Shown in pieces: positions 11,701 through 24,006 of a stretch of 64,000 nt of DNA; the stretch's first letter is position 1, and each line of letters starts with the position of its first letter. The DNA is taken from positions 1 to 64,000 of the forward strand of contig JANBPT010000148.1 in the NCBI GenBank assembly GCA_027575765.1, given 5' to 3'. The DNA comes from Tieghemiomyces parasiticus (Eukaryota; Kickxellomycota; Dimargaritomycetes; Dimargaritales; Dimargaritaceae). Under the pieces are notes generated by a model. The model saw only the letters and a list, made by a program, of their open reading frames with translations, was not told the DNA's origin and ran no database searches. The position numbers and the translations under genes are program-made.

Positions 11701-13015
11701 CCGAAGGAGTAGGGAGGAGGGGGGCGGCAAGGTAAGATTTATAGACCAGTAGTCCCAGGGTCGAACTTAAAGGACACACTGCGCACTGCATAGGAAGGGG
11801 GAAAGGAGGTGTAGCAACGAAGAAATTATCGGTCTGCTTGACTTCTCACCATCTTCGTCCTAGATGAGTGGCAATTGTACCCATCCCAGCTGGGCTGTTT
11901 AACGCAAACACCATGTCCCACTTCTCAGATTGTTCTGGCCCTGCCAATAAATTATGGTGTTGAATGCTCACGGTTGAACGTTGGTTTTCGGTTACTCCTG
12001 ACGGTTGGAGCGTGACAGGTGGGCAACAGGCTCCCACGGTGTATGGAATTCGTGACCGAGTCGAACTGAACGCTTCATTTAGGACGGTACTCGTATGCGC
12101 CAGCCTCGGGATGATGCGGCACCTTCGCAATCGATGGAACGGCACATAGGGGCGAGGGAGAAAGGGTGCCAAAATCAACATGAAGCCGGGAATATTGCTA
12201 GCCAAACTCATCCTTGTTGAATATAGAACTAGCCAGGTTTAATGGACCACTACCCACAATGACTACAGTTGGACGGGTTGAGGTATAAACCCGGGGTAAC
12301 CCACTATGGATACTAGACACGGGCTTCAACCTTTTGGCCTCCCCCATGACCCCTTCCACACATAATCAGGAGGTGCACTATCTCCCAGCCTTCTCCGTCG
12401 TCCTAGCCCGATCTCTACCACATCCTGTTGTTCCTGGCGACTCACGCGAACTGTTCCTGGCCGCTATCACATTTTCATGCAGATGCGACCCAGCCGAAGG
12501 CGCGTATTCACGAACGTTTTAGCGACCTCCCCACTTTCACCAGCTGCCACCTTTTCCAATGTAGCTGACCGTGTGGAACTTCGTCAGAAGTACGTACACT
12601 TTCTGGGTAGACTGCCTTTCGATACTAGTAATGGGCTTGGCGACTTTGGGTGACGGCCAATTTGGCCGGAGTGACTTTGAGAGCGCCGCGTATACCCCTT
12701 CAAAAGCGCCGATGCGTCCTATCAATCATGCGCAGGATAATGCCGTAGATATCCTGCCGAATTAGAGACGGTGATGGTGGATCTCAGGATGCATTAAGAC
12801 GGCGGGAATGCGTTGATGGCCCCCCACTACTCTTCTTCTCAATGCATCGAGCCAAAATCGATCCGCCAATGCAATGTGGCTGTGGCAAATTAGAGGTTGG
12901 CAAGTCAAAGGCTGGTAGAGTTAGTCGCGAGGCTCAAGGAATGCATCCTCACCACCACGGCGCTTTCTCTCGCGACGGGGTCCTTGAGGGCGAGAAAAAG
13001 CCGGCCGAGTGACAT
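8739..13015 (-). CDS. intron-rich unknown gene, approximate extent
   Basis: A run of minus-strand coding-like blocks that I read as one intron-rich gene or, less likely, a decaying one. A plausible start is the ATG at 13015 (MSLGRLFLALKDPVARESAV, donor GTGAGG), 144 bp after TTI2. Further blocks lie at about 12870-12760, 12725-12540, 11304-11077, 10940-10893, 10858-10691, 10604-10250, 10167-9765, 9761-9716, 9592-9430 and 9428-8739. Several junctions are phase-consistent: GTGAAT to AAACAG at about 9715-9593; a possible 34-nt intron at 10892-10859 with branch sequence CTAAC. In-frame TAGs at 9762-9764 and 9429-9431 sit exactly at potential acceptors. Predicted protein is helical and leucine-rich (NILNYVERALDLVS, EPLLGLYGIELVTML), HEAT-like in style. 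I see no known family motif. The middle (11.3-12.5 kb) is unresolved and the blocks could be more than one gene. Confidence 0.4.
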
Positions 13016-13159
13016 TGGCGAAACGGGCGGGCGCGAATTGCACTCTAACAGCTACTTATCCAGAGATCCCCAAGTCTATTGGCGTGGTTGGCGTTCGGTC
13101 TTTGTAAAATAATACGTTGAGTAAGGTGCAGCGCTAGAAGTATGGGTCGGTCAAACGGA

Positions 13160-14606
13160 CTATGAAGCTGCTGTGAGGGCCTCGGGTAGCCGACACAGGC
13201 TATTAATCAAACTATCGACCTCTGGTTGGCATTAGGAAAGTACAATACGAAGTAGACCATCAAATTGGCAAGTAAGTACCAATAAAGTGAGGGCACATAA
13301 TGACACCGTTCGCCGTTCAAAGGCCAGCCTATTAGATCACGTACTCACGAAACCTAGACTTACCTGCCAAGCCTTGATTCGCTGGGTCATGGGCTTCGGT
13401 CCATGCGACAGCGACACTACGGTAAATATCAGACGCGTACCGGTCAAGGCGGGGGCGGCAGTGAACGGCTAGAGAGTGGAGGGCCCGTAGGGCGGCTAGG
13501 TGGATAGCTAAGAGATCCGCCGAGCCACGAATCTCCTCCCGCAGACTGAGGCAGCACTCGGTTACAAAGACCTTGATAAACAGCGTGGCCGAAAGGCCCA
13601 TGGTCTCCACGTAGCGGGCGAGCTGGTCCAGGAGAATGGGGCGCACCACGGTGCGCTGGCCGTGGTAGAGGAAATTCTTCAGGAGGCACTGGTCGACGAG
13701 AACCTCCATGCGCTGGTACCACAGTTCCGAGTGCGGTGGGTCGAGCACGGCGGCAAGCCGGAGCTGCGTACTGAAGACCAGTTGGAGGAGTGGGACCGCA
13801 CAGGGCTCGTCGGGGCGGTACAGAGCGCTGCCAAGTAAGGCCTCGTAAACGGCCTGGGCGAGTCCAGTGGCCCGGAGGTGAGCCACAGCGGTCGGCTGGT
13901 CGAGTAGGCTGTTGGCCAATACGGTACCCTGCCACTTGTACGGGCAGTCATAGTCGTCGAGGAGCGTGAGTAAGGCCGGGGTAACGGCTAGCAGGTGACG
14001 CGGATCCCACGCGGCGCCTGGGAGGTAGTGGACAACGAAGTGGAGCAAATGGGTGGTCGCTGGCTTCGCCTTCTTCCACGGCTGGTCCTCGTGGAACTGG
14101 ATCCTTTGCGTCTCCTGCGTTCGCCGGTGCGGCCGGCCGGCGTGTGGGCGGGATGTGCCCCAGCGGGGCGTAGCATGTCGGAAGGCCGGTTGAACGTACT
14201 GCGTAAGCAGTGGCATGGCGTAGCGGCCGGCCAAATGGCCTAGAGCCTCGGCTTTGGGGTCTACGGGCTGACTGACCGTGTCGGGACCCCTTTCGGTTGA
14301 CCCACGCAACTGCCGGTCGAGAATAACAAGGATCTGGCAAGCCAGCGCCTCTAGCGGCTCCGTGGCCCACGGGGAAGGAAATGAGTAGGGCAGAAACTGG
14401 GCGCAGACCGCCAGTACTCGCAGGCGCTCGGCCTCCGTCAGCGCCTCATTTAGCAAATGGATCTCCAGCGTGGAGAGGTGGTTGGCGGCTCGGACCAAAA
14501 AAATTGTACACGGCTCGGGCAGCGCCGCGTCAGGATTCTGAAGTGCAGAGTGAAACTCCGCCGGCACGACCAAGGCGTCAAGGTGAGCCTTCAACTGGGC
14601 GTCCAT
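13160..14606 (-). CDS. TTI2: TTI2-like Tel2-interacting protein, 2 exons, 434 aa
   Basis: The minus-strand exons are 14606-13364 and 13221-13160. The intron has a GTAAGT donor, and splicing in phase gives a short last exon ending LPEALTAAS. The family block is present about two thirds along exon 1: a leader ending HLLAVTPALL, then TLLDDYDCPYKWQG, then LRATGLAQAVYEALL, matching the Tti2 signature (LLTLLDDYDP.YK..G, then a TGL.. helix). TTI2 works with TEL2 and TTI1 in the TTT complex, the co-chaperone needed for maturation of PIKK kinases such as TOR and ATM/ATR. The rest is helical. The start is the ATG at 14606; a TTG further upstream opens the frame but is not credible. The neighbour at 14741-15649 is read in the same direction 134 bp upstream. 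Family assignment rests on this one block. Confidence 0.78.
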
Positions 14607-14740
14607 GCCTAACTGTGTAGAGTGCAAACGAGAAAGAGGAAGAGAGGAGGTCAAAGTGGGCTATGCATTCGGGTCTTGGTGTGTGCGAGATAGCTTGTAA
14701 ATCAATGGGCAGCTGTAGAGAGGAAGGGAGGGGTTGGAGT

Positions 14741-15649
14741 CTAGACCAGACTGGAATATGTGTGAAAGGCAGCCCAAGAGCTAAGAGCAAAGTGCTGTAG
14801 GCGCTGCAGGGTGTCGACCAGGTCCAAGCTTGCTACCTCCAGTCGGTAACGGTACGGGGTGATGGCCCCGCTCGCTGCCGGGTGGCCGTCGGTCACGCGC
14901 AGATACTCGATGGCGAGGCGCGACACGGCCGCCTGGCCCTCGGCCAGGTCACGTATCAGCCGCCACAGCTCCTCCAGCTCGGGACTGGGCCAGTCGGAAC
15001 GCCCCAGGGTCGCCGTTCGCTCTGGCCGCGTGCCGCGCCGCTCGTGATCGGACAGTGGCACCAGGATGAGAGCAGCGTCGCTGAGCCAGCGAACGAGCAC
15101 TGCCAGATGGAGGGTGGCCATTTCCAGACGCCCCGGAAGCACTGGGGACAGCTGGGAGGCGGCACGAGACACAGTGCAGTACAAGGTCATGAAGTTGCTG
15201 AACGTAGTGAGGGCCAGGGTCGCCGCCCTCAAAGTGGACAAGACATTCGGCCGGGTGCTACTCAGCCCAGGTTCTTGATGCACTGGCGCGTCGGTAGTGG
15301 CAAGGGGCGTGTGGACAAGTACTGCGATCAGGTTCAGCGACGCCCGACGCGCCACCTCGTTGACTTGGGACTCCTGCACCAGGTCCTGAACGAAGGCCAT
15401 GGTCACCCGCCAGAGTGGGCAAGGACATTGGTTCGCTGGCAGCGTACCTTCCTCGAGCATGGTACTAAGCGTCGCAAGCGTGTCCAGCCCAGTGTTGATG
15501 GGCGCCAGTAGGCGGTCCGTCCCGATCCAGTAGAGGGACATGGTACAGTACATGTTCGAAACAGGCACGTTCATCTGCACGTCCTGCACGCACCGCGGCG
15601 TGTGAGGACAGAAAGGGGCAAACAAGGTGAAATAGCTCCCGCTGGCCAT
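14741..15649 (-). CDS. unknown helical protein, 302 aa
   Basis: An uninterrupted frame from an ATG at 15649 to the stop at 14741. I cannot name it. The predicted protein is mostly helical and leucine/alanine-rich with few charged loops: MYCTMSLYWIGTDRLL, then LWRVTMAFVQDLVQES, then long helices such as LEMATLHLAVLVRWL and LEVASLDLVDTLQRLQ. The first two blocks recall the HEAT-like arrays of large trafficking proteins (MON2 type), but the similarity is too weak to use. It may be a complete small protein, or the last exon of a larger one; I found no coding-like exon upstream on this strand. A TTTAAAAG sequence about 150 bp upstream (near 15795) could be a core promoter. Confidence 0.6.
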   Translation of the reverse strand: MASGSYFTLFAPFCPHTPRCVQDVQMNVPVSNMYCTMSLYWIGTDRLLAPINTGLDTLATLSTMLEEGTLPANQCPCPLWRVTMAFVQDLVQESQVNEVARRASLNLIAVLVHTPLATTDAPVHQEPGLSSTRPNVLSTLRAATLALTTFSNFMTLYCTVSRAASQLSPVLPGRLEMATLHLAVLVRWLSDAALILVPLSDHERRGTRPERTATLGRSDWPSPELEELWRLIRDLAEGQAAVSRLAIEYLRVTDGHPAASGAITPYRYRLEVASLDLVDTLQRLQHFALSSWAAFHTYSSLV

Positions 15650-17221
15650 GATCGCAATAGGGGAGAACGGTACAAGCTAGAAGCCGGATAAGGCGGGGGG
15701 GTGACTGAGTAGAGGCGTGCAAACCGGGACGAGAGGGCCAGAGGCAAAGTAGGTCCACGACCATTAGGCTATAGGAGTGGGAGGAGTGGAGTCCGTGGTC
15801 TTTTAAAGGCGGTGGTGTCTCACCGTATGGGCAGTAAGCTTAGGGCTACGCAACGTTAGGATAACTGGCGGGGTCTCCATCACTCTGGCATAGTCCAAAC
15901 TGCTAACCTGGTAACGACACCAGATAGGTTCACACGCCACCCTGATTACCCTGACACTTCGCAACCCGTACCTTCAACTCGGATTGTTTATAAGGCCGAT
16001 TAGACAAGGTCGACTTTTACTGGAGTCGGCCACCGTATCCTCCAAGAGGAAGAGCGGCGGGCATCGAAGCTGTCTTTTAAAGCTAAACACGGTGATGTCT
16101 ACCTACCACATCAGGATTGCTTTGGCGTTAATGGGAGTACCGCCTTAAAACTGATCGACCCGGATAGAACCGGTGACCGGCGTGAATAAGGCCCGCGAGA
16201 AAAGCAAACCTGTGGACCATTGCCCGTGGGTGATAAATTATGGAGTACCTGTGTGGCAATCTGCCGATGTAAGAGGCCGCGGCTTTCATGAGGTGAATTA
16301 GCTTTGTACATGGGCACTGCACATCGATAGCTTCTGCTGCCCGCCTCTCGGTGTACCATATCCTAGGTTACGCCATCCTGAGCCAATACCTCGGTGGGGG
16401 TCTGAGGCTCCGTGCCGATCCTTGCTCGGGCCCCTGATGGTCTCCACACGCGACCCTCTGCACCCTCCCTGGACCGCCCAGCTGGCCATCTGACCAGCGT
16501 GACGGGTCACTCGCCGGCCTCTGCCAGCTTGAAATTGACCCTTCCACCATGCCCCGGGGTCACTGGCCTGCTATGTGCTTCTCACAACCGAGTGGGCAAT
16601 TTATACACCTTGTAGCATCTAGCTTCGCCGGCCCAGCCCCCCTCCCCTTCCCTGGGACGCTGTGCGAGCGCCTACAGCATCGACCAAGTGTGGAGTCTGA
16701 CGTCTCTACCCCAATGCACTTTCACTCTGGCCGCTTTGGGCAGCAGTTTAGCTATGCGAGTGGCTGGAGCCTATTACTTTGGCTATAAAAGCTTTATCCG
16801 CCCTCGCTATCTGGCTTTTATATTCCATATCGCCCCTACCCGTCCTGAGTGTGTCCCAATTCGGCATTCCGCTCCTGAACCCGCACTGAGGGCCACTCAT
16901 CAGCACGGTTTTGTTCATTTCCCTTGGTGCAGCCCACGCGCCCTGTTGGCGTACACCCAGTCACACCCCACTATCTTCCTGCAGCCTCGGCGTTCTCTAC
17001 TGTCCTGTGTCGCTCGCCTTTTCGCACTCTAGCCATCTCGAACTCTTTGCATTCTGTGTATCGCCCATTTCCTTCCCCGCTCCACGCCTGCTTACTCGCT
17101 ACTGTCCGACCCCACCCCGTTGCGGCCCTTCCAGGTAGTCCAATCCAACCACGTACACCCTCTCCGCCGCCTCCCTGCCCACAAGTACATTCTTCGCTGC
17201 CGCTTCGAACAGGTGGACGCC
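15650..17221. other. divergent intergenic region
   Basis: About 1.6 kb between two divergently read genes. No convincing ORF. The ATG2-proximal 400 bases are pyrimidine-rich on the plus strand. Confidence 0.45.
16784..16790 (+). promoter_or_regulatory. candidate TATA box for ATG2
   Basis: TATAAAA in a GC-flanked context (ggctataaaagc) about 430 bp before the ATG2 start. A long leader of this length is possible but not shown. Confidence 0.4.
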
Positions 17222-20200
17222 ATGTCCTTCCTCTCCTTTCCCAGCTGGGCCGTCCCGGCCTCGCTACAGAAGCGCCTTGTCAAGTTTCTCCTGAAGCGCG
17301 CCATCGGCCAATTCCTGCAGGAAGACCTGGAGCTGAATGAGCACCTCGATATCCAACTCGGGGACGGCCGGGTCCTGCTGCGCAACGTGCACCTCAATAT
17401 CGAGGTGCTGGACGAGCTCAGCCGGTCCCTGCCTGTGCGCGTGACCCACGGCCTTATCGGAACCATCAGCGTCCATATCCCATGGTCCAACCTGTGGTCC
17501 GGCAACTGCGAACTCCAGCTCAGCGATGTAGACCTCACACTCCTCCTAGTGGAGCCTAGCCCGTCAGGTACCCCGGCCTCCACTGCTACCGGCAGTACGA
17601 GTAGCGCCGACGACTCGCCGGTCATGTCCTCCTCGCTGCACTTCGCCGACGACTTTATCCGCCGGGAGACCGGGCCCGCCTGGGACACAGGTCGCCTGAT
17701 GGAGTCCATGGCCAACTCCCTCTACGAGGGCACCGGACGCCGGGCGTCGGCCGACGGCCCAGACGCGGAACCGTCGGTGCAGGGCCTGAAGGTCATCACC
17801 GAGATGATTGACAAGATTATTTCCCGGGTCAACCTGCGCTTCAGGAATATTACGGCCACCCTCGTCCATCGCAACGATGACCCTGAAAACCCGGCCGCCG
17901 ACCAGCGGCTGCAGATACGGATCCCCCGGCTTGATTACGAGGACCGGGGTAGCCAGGTTGAGCCCGACACCCCGGCGGGTGCCACCCAATGGTTCCGGAA
18001 GGTGGTCCGATTGACGGGACTATGTCTGTGTGTGGCCGAGTCGACGGGTTCCCCGTCTACCGAGGACGATGGCAGCGCCAGCGACGACGGGGAAAAGGGG
18101 TGGCGCTACCACACTCTATTTACCCTACTGGACGACGACAATGCTGTCCATCTCGACTTTGAACGGTTACTCCCATTCCATGCCCCGGCTGACCCCGCCA
18201 GCCCGCCCGCCTCGGTGCCCGACGCCCGGCGGATCCTGAACCGACCGCTGGAGTGGCGGGTTCACGGCCTGTTCACCCGGGGCCTAGTGACTGTTGCCCC
18301 CGCGCCGTTGCGAATCCTGCGCTCTTTGGTGGCCGCTCTGGTCAGGCCCGCCGATGCGCCTGGCCCTGGGGCAGGCCCACAGGGTAATCCACCTCTCGCA
18401 ACCGACGATTCACTCTTCTACTCTGCCCATGAGGACCTACAAGCCCCAGCCCCGGCGACGGCCCGCCCTGCGGTCTCTGGAGTCGAGCCCGAGACCGCTT
18501 CCCCACGACCGGCCGTGCTGCCTCCGGCCGACGCCCGTATCCATGTGACGCTGACCGTTAGCCGACTGCTCGGGGTCGTCCTGCAGGACCCCGAGGTCTG
18601 GTGGGATCCCCGTGTTGCAAGCCGAACGCACGCGGAACCCGTTGTCCCCGCCCTAGATGTGCCCTTCCCCGACAATTTACTTGCCCAGAGCGGGATCATC
18701 CTTGACTTGGGTACCAGCAACGCCACTCTGACCGTCAACCCTACTGGGAACCCTGTGGCCCCCGTTGCGCTGGAGGGAAAGCTGACTCTCTCAAAATTGG
18801 ACGTATGGCTACATCACCTGACTGAGGATAAGGCTTGTCAGCCACTCTTCACTCCGAACCCCCCAGGAAATGGGATGGATCTGGCCGCCACTAGTGAATC
18901 CACCGAGCCCGACGTCGCTGTCCACGCCACGCTGAAGGTGAACGGTCAGTCAGAGGGCAACGGGGTGGTGGTTGAGCTGCCCCCGCTCCACTTGGCGGTC
19001 GATCCTGGCTTGCTGGACGCCTTGATCTCCTGCGCACGCAATTACGCCTTCGACTCGTCCACCAACCAGGCCGTCAAATCGGGGGGAACCTCTCGTTATG
19101 GATCACCCTGCCGGCCTCGTGCGCCATCCGAGCTGGCCAGCCCCGAGCGACTATTGCGTGACCTGTCCCTGGAAGGAAAAGGCCAGGACAAGGCGGATTC
19201 GGCGAAACCCACCCTTCCGGTCCGCCTGTGCTGCCCGCGTGTCGACCTAACGGTACCCGCAGTGGAAATCGACCCCGAGTCGCTCGCGCACCTCTCCGTT
19301 GTCCTGGAGGGGCTGGAAGTGTCCAACAGCTCCGCCGGCTGGGTCGCTGTCCACCCCCAGTTTGGCTGCCTACTAGAAGGGCGGGATTTCCGTGCCCTCG
19401 TTGGCGTCCGCTGCCGGGGCCTCCGCATCGAGACCCGTCTATTGGACGGCTCGGACACCGTCCCGCTAGTCACGGTCGAGAGTTTGGCCACGCGGTGGCT
19501 CGGTGCAGGCGTCTTCCGCCGGGAGGGCGCCATCGCCACCCCCGCTGGTAACGACCACAATGGTCAGAGCAACGGCTGCCCGGCGTTTAGTCTCGCGGCT
19601 GATATCCTGTCGGACGCGGACGAGCGGGTAGAGCGCTCGGCGGCGGCCGACCATGCCACGGGGGAGCTACACAAACGCAAGCTGACCATGTCGTCAGACT
19701 TGGTAGTGGCATGGCGCACGCCCGTTGTGACTCTGACCCACTCACGCGCCGTCCAGGATCGCCTCATTCGGTTCGGCACGGCCTGGTCAGCATGGCTCGC
19801 AGCCCATCCATTATCCCTCGACCCACCCACCGGCCCCCCGTCATTACAGGGAAGGCCAACGGTCGATGAGCCCCAGGTGCTGACCGCTATTGGCTTCCAC
19901 GACGAAGTGCGACTGACAGTAACCTGTCCCATAAGGCGCGACCCGGCAGAGGCGTTCCCTGCGTACACTGTAGAGCTATCGCGCGGAGAGATATTCTGGA
20001 GCCGCCCGGCGAGCTCCTCGGGGTCGTACGCCGCCGCTAACGTGGGAAGCCTCAGCCTCCGCAGTTCGGGGCGCCGTGGTGCCTTTATATTGGCCCCTGT
20101 GCCTAGGTTACGCTCCCATGCCATCCCCATGCTGGCCCTTCACATGCTGTTTCCCGTTTCCGGGGCCGTGGAAGGCCCCCGGATTGTGGCCGTCGCGCGT

Positions 20201-23200
20201 TGGCTGGCCCTGGACGTTGGCCGAGATTTTCACTGGGCTGAGGACCTGGCTGCCACTTTCGCTGCGGTCCCAGAGGTGGAACCTGCCGCCACCGGCCCCT
20301 CGGACGAGGGGCCCCGGCCCCATGTGACCGTGTCGCTGCACAATGCCCTCCTGGCCTACCGGCTGCAGTGCAATCATTCTTCCGTGATCGTGGCCGCCCA
20401 GGCCCTGCAATTTACGCCCTGTGTCGCGTCTCCTGAAGACCCGCGTACCCGGTACGTAGTTAAAGGCCTGGCCTTTTTCCAAAGGGCGGCCAATGACGAT
20501 GACGACGAACCCGTCCTGGCCCCGACGCTATCAAGCCCACCTCGCTTCCACTTTGGTTACTCGGAGCCCCTGGCCGAACCCGACGTGCTCCAGAGTCTCG
20601 ACCGTGATGGATACGTCCGGTTGGCCCACGTGGATTATTTGGCCACCACCCTGACTCCACGCGTCCCGGACGTGCCCTTCGAACTGGACCTGGGCTTGGA
20701 AACCGTGACCGTGTCTACCTGTAGTGATTCCCTGGCTGGTCTGAGCACTGTGGCCCGGGACCTCGCCGACCGCTTCCGGCCCTCAAGTCCCCCGCCCGAG
20801 GTTAAGGCATCACCTCCGATCCGCCGCGCCCAACGGGTCGCCCCGCTTCCGCCCTACCGCGTTCACCAGGAGGCCCTGGTGGCGGCCCTTGACGAAGAGG
20901 ACGGCCCCTTCGCCAGTGGCGACCGGCCAGCTTCGCCCATGTCAGTTCACTCGGCCGACCTCGATGCCCCGCTAGGCCTAATTGAGGAGTACTACTCGGG
21001 CGAGGAAGTAGAAAAAGAGTTCCCGGAGGAACCTTGGGACCTCGAGTGGATCGACCGTCGCGAGCTCGAGGAACCCGGTGTGATGTTCGTCGCCGACTAC
21101 CCAGCCGGTCGCTCCCGACGTACGTCATCATCGGCTGCCACGGCGCCGGCCGCTACCACGATTAGCCCCGAGTTTGTGGTTCGACCCGACGGCGCGCAGG
21201 ACGAATTTGTTCAAGTCGGCGATGCCGCCCCACCTGCTGTTCAGTCTGGAGACGACACTGTCACGGACACCGAAGCGGTGCAGGATTCAGACAGCGCTGC
21301 CGAGGAGACCGCAACCGATGACGGGCCCTCCTCTAATCTCCTAATGCTCCAATCGCAGTATTTCGCGGCTCCGTCATCGAGTGAGCCTACCGATGGGGCC
21401 CCCTCGGCCGACTCCACAGCTTTCACGGAGCGGTTCCGGGCTACCATCAAACGGATTCAGTGGGACCTGCACGGAGGAGGCGACGAAGCCGATACCAATT
21501 GTGATCAAGGCGACACGGGTCGCCCCCCTCGCTCCGCACACCCCCTTGTCAGCCTCGTGCTGTCAGATGTGGCCCTAACGCTGGCCTCCTTCCGTCCGGA
21601 TGCCCTGGTAGCCCGTCGCGTGTGCGTCGACGTTGCCGACCTAGAAATCCTAGACCAGGTCCCGACCTCGGGCTGGCGCAAGTTTTTGGCCTCCTTGAAA
21701 TCTGGCGCCCACCGAACCCCCCGTGAGACTGGCTCGCGGATGCTCGACGTGGACCTCCAGTACGTCCGCCCAGACCCGACCCTCCCTGATGCTCTTGAAT
21801 GCCGCCTAACCGTGGCCTTGCTGCCGCTGCGGTTCTACATCGACCAGGACACCCTTGATTTCCTACTGGGTTACTTTACCGACTGCGCCGCCCGAGTCGC
21901 GGCCGCCCGGGCAAACAAACCACCCAACGCCCCCGCAATCCCTGCATCAGTGGCCCCGCCGCCCTACTTCCGTATGTGTTGCTGATTTCGTTATATCATT
22001 ATGCTACGGCTCCCTTAGGGGCTAATCGTGTATCAGTTGGACAGGCCTCACTGCACCCTCCCCTCTCGCACCTACATACTAACCCCCGCCATCTGTCGCC
22101 ACGTTTCGAACCTTTTATCCCTTGCAGAATCCTGCCGGATCGCGCCGATCACCGTCAAGGTCGACTACAAACCCAAGCAACTGGGCTTCGAGGCTCTGCG
22201 CGACAACCCCTGGATTGGTCTGGTCAACCTGTTCCCCCTGCAGGACGCCAAGATGACCCTCAAGCCGGTTCAAGTCCATGGTATCTCCGGAGTCGACCGG
22301 TTAGTGACAGCACTAGTTAGCGAATGGATCCCGCATATCGCTCACACCCAGCTCCCAGGCGTCGTGACCGGTGTTTCGCCCATCCGCTCAGCTGTTACGC
22401 TGGGATCCGGGGTAGCTGACTTATTTATCCTACCCCTGGAGCAGTACAAGAAGGACGGGCGCATTGTAAAGGGTATGGATGCAACCTGCCAACCCTTTGA
22501 GACTAATTCATTCACTATTTTGGAGTACGAACAGTATGCAGCGGGCTAGTTTAAGCAGCGTTGGCTAATTCTACTTTTGCACCCTCCCTCACCTTCGCAC
22601 CTTACCGGTCCCCAGGCCTACAGAATGGCGCACGGTCATTTAAACGCACCACGGCCTCCGAAGCCATCAAGCTGAGCACCAAGGTCACGTCTACCGCGCA
22701 GACCCTCCTCGAGCGGGCCGGTGATCTGTTGCACTCAGCTGAGGATGCCAACGACATCAGACCCGCCGGCCCGTTCGACAGCGAAGATGAGGCGTACGGT
22801 GAGGACGGTCTGATTTACGATGACGACAATGTTGACGGCTACGCTTCGGTCATGGCCTCCAAACTGTCTCACGCAGGCTCGGCCACTTCCCAAGCGAGCC
22901 GAACCGGCCCGTCGCATCGCCATCGTCCCAGCCGCTTCGCCGACCAGCCTCACAATCTACAGGAAGGCGTGCAGCAGGCTTACCGCAGCCTAAGTAAAAA
23001 TTTTGGCGAGGCGGCGCAGACCGTATTGGCCATCCCCGTGGAGGTTTATGAGAAATCGGGCCAGGTAAGTATAGATGCCCTATGTGGTATGATCTAGTCG
23101 TCCCGGCTCTCTAGAATGGCCGACACTTGACCCCTCCCTCGACCCTGATGCGCCGCACCTCCCCTCTCCCTTTGCACAGAACTCTGTCCAGGCCGTTCTT

Positions 23201-23471
23201 CGGGCCGTCCCTATCGCCATTCTAAAGCCCATGATTGGCACTTCCGAAGCCCTATCCAAAACATTGCTCGGCCTGCGTAACACACTTGACCCCTCTCAGC
23301 TGCAGCAGATGGAGGATGTAAGTACCCAAGCTAACCATTATTAATGGGCACGCCGTTTACGGCCTAAGTCCCTGACGCATGGGAGTTCTCAACCGGAACT
23401 AACCCACGCTTTCCTTACATGGTCCCTAATCACTGCCCTTCCAGAAATACAAGTCACCGCACACGGGGTAG
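17222..23471 (+). CDS. ATG2: autophagy-related protein 2, 5 exons, 1,902 aa
   Basis: Exons 17222-21971, 22128-22472, 22616-23064, 23180-23317 and 23445-23471 join in phase through GT-AG introns. The N-terminus is the chorein lipid-transfer module: SLQKRLVKFLLKRAIGQF, a ...NEHLDIQLGDGRVLLRNVHL block, then beta strands to about residue 115. The first splice junction gives YFQ-S leading into VKVDYKPKQLGF. The next blocks are QLPGVVTGVSPIRSAV, SGVADLFILPLEQYKKDGR and, across the second junction, IVKGLQNGARSFKRT: these are the conserved ATG2 C-terminal region. ATG2 is a rod-like protein that bridges ER exit sites and the growing autophagosomal membrane, moving phospholipids with ATG9 and ATG18/WIPI. 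The central 1,200 residues are variable, with acidic disordered runs. Length is within the family range. The gene converges on SDH6 111 bp beyond its stop. Confidence 0.95.
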
Positions 23472-23582
23472 TCGACCTTCGGCACTACCCAGACCTCGCC
23501 GAGTAATTCATGTAGTGCATCGCTTATGATCAATGTAATATACCTATCCATCACTATACGTTCAAACAACCCTGCACTTTTT

Positions 23583-24006
23583 CTATTTCTGTCCCTGGAT
23601 ATCAACGATATGAGGATTCTGATAGAGCTCGAGTTGCTTCCGACCACGTCGAAGGAGGTACTCGATGGCTTGGAAATCCCGCGGGCCGACGTGCTGCTGG
23701 CGATTAAACTCGCGCCGAACAAATGACTTGAAGTGAGGTTGCGCCTCCTAAGTGTATAAAGGTGATTGGTGAGAGAGGACATATATACATATATGGTGGT
23801 TAACACGACAAACGCTTAGGAGAGGGGAAATCGATCACCGGCAACCCCGCGCCCATCCCTATTGGTGCTACCTGGAGATTCCGCCTCCCCATGGGTGCAT
23901 GACTAACCCGCAATGGTTCTTAGCCTACCTTGGGTTTCTGTCGGATTGCTCGAAGGCACGCCCGATAGAGTCCCAGGACATCAAGTTGGATTCCCGAGCG
24001 GCGCAT
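23583..24006 (-). CDS. SDH6: succinate dehydrogenase assembly factor 1, 2 exons, 80 aa
   Basis: Two short minus-strand exons, 24006-23929 and 23747-23583, with a 181-nt GT-AG intron and phase 0 at the junction. Exon 1 is 26 residues, starting MRRSGIQLDVLGLYRACLRA: it contains the LYR tripeptide that defines the LYR-motif family. Exon 2 continues EAQPHFKSFVRREF, then DFQAIEYLLRRGRKQLELYQ and ends soon after VDIQGQK. Spacing and length (80 residues) match yeast Sdh6 and human SDHAF1 without gaps across the junction. The protein sits in the mitochondrial matrix and helps insert iron-sulfur clusters into the SDHB subunit of complex II. An alternative acceptor 21 nt downstream would delete a conserved block and is rejected. 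Confidence 0.93.

Noticed and set aside
14741..15649. Naming this gene MON2
   Set aside because: Only two short helical blocks resemble it, and the protein is far too short.
22028..23097. Separate small ORFs at 22.0-22.5 and 22.6-23.1 kb
   Set aside because: They are exons 2 and 3 of ATG2; splicing in phase recreates the conserved C-terminal region.
23426..23806. A 126-aa minus-strand frame overlapping the ATG2 end
   Set aside because: It is out of frame with the SDH6 exon that lies in the same place and has poor composition.
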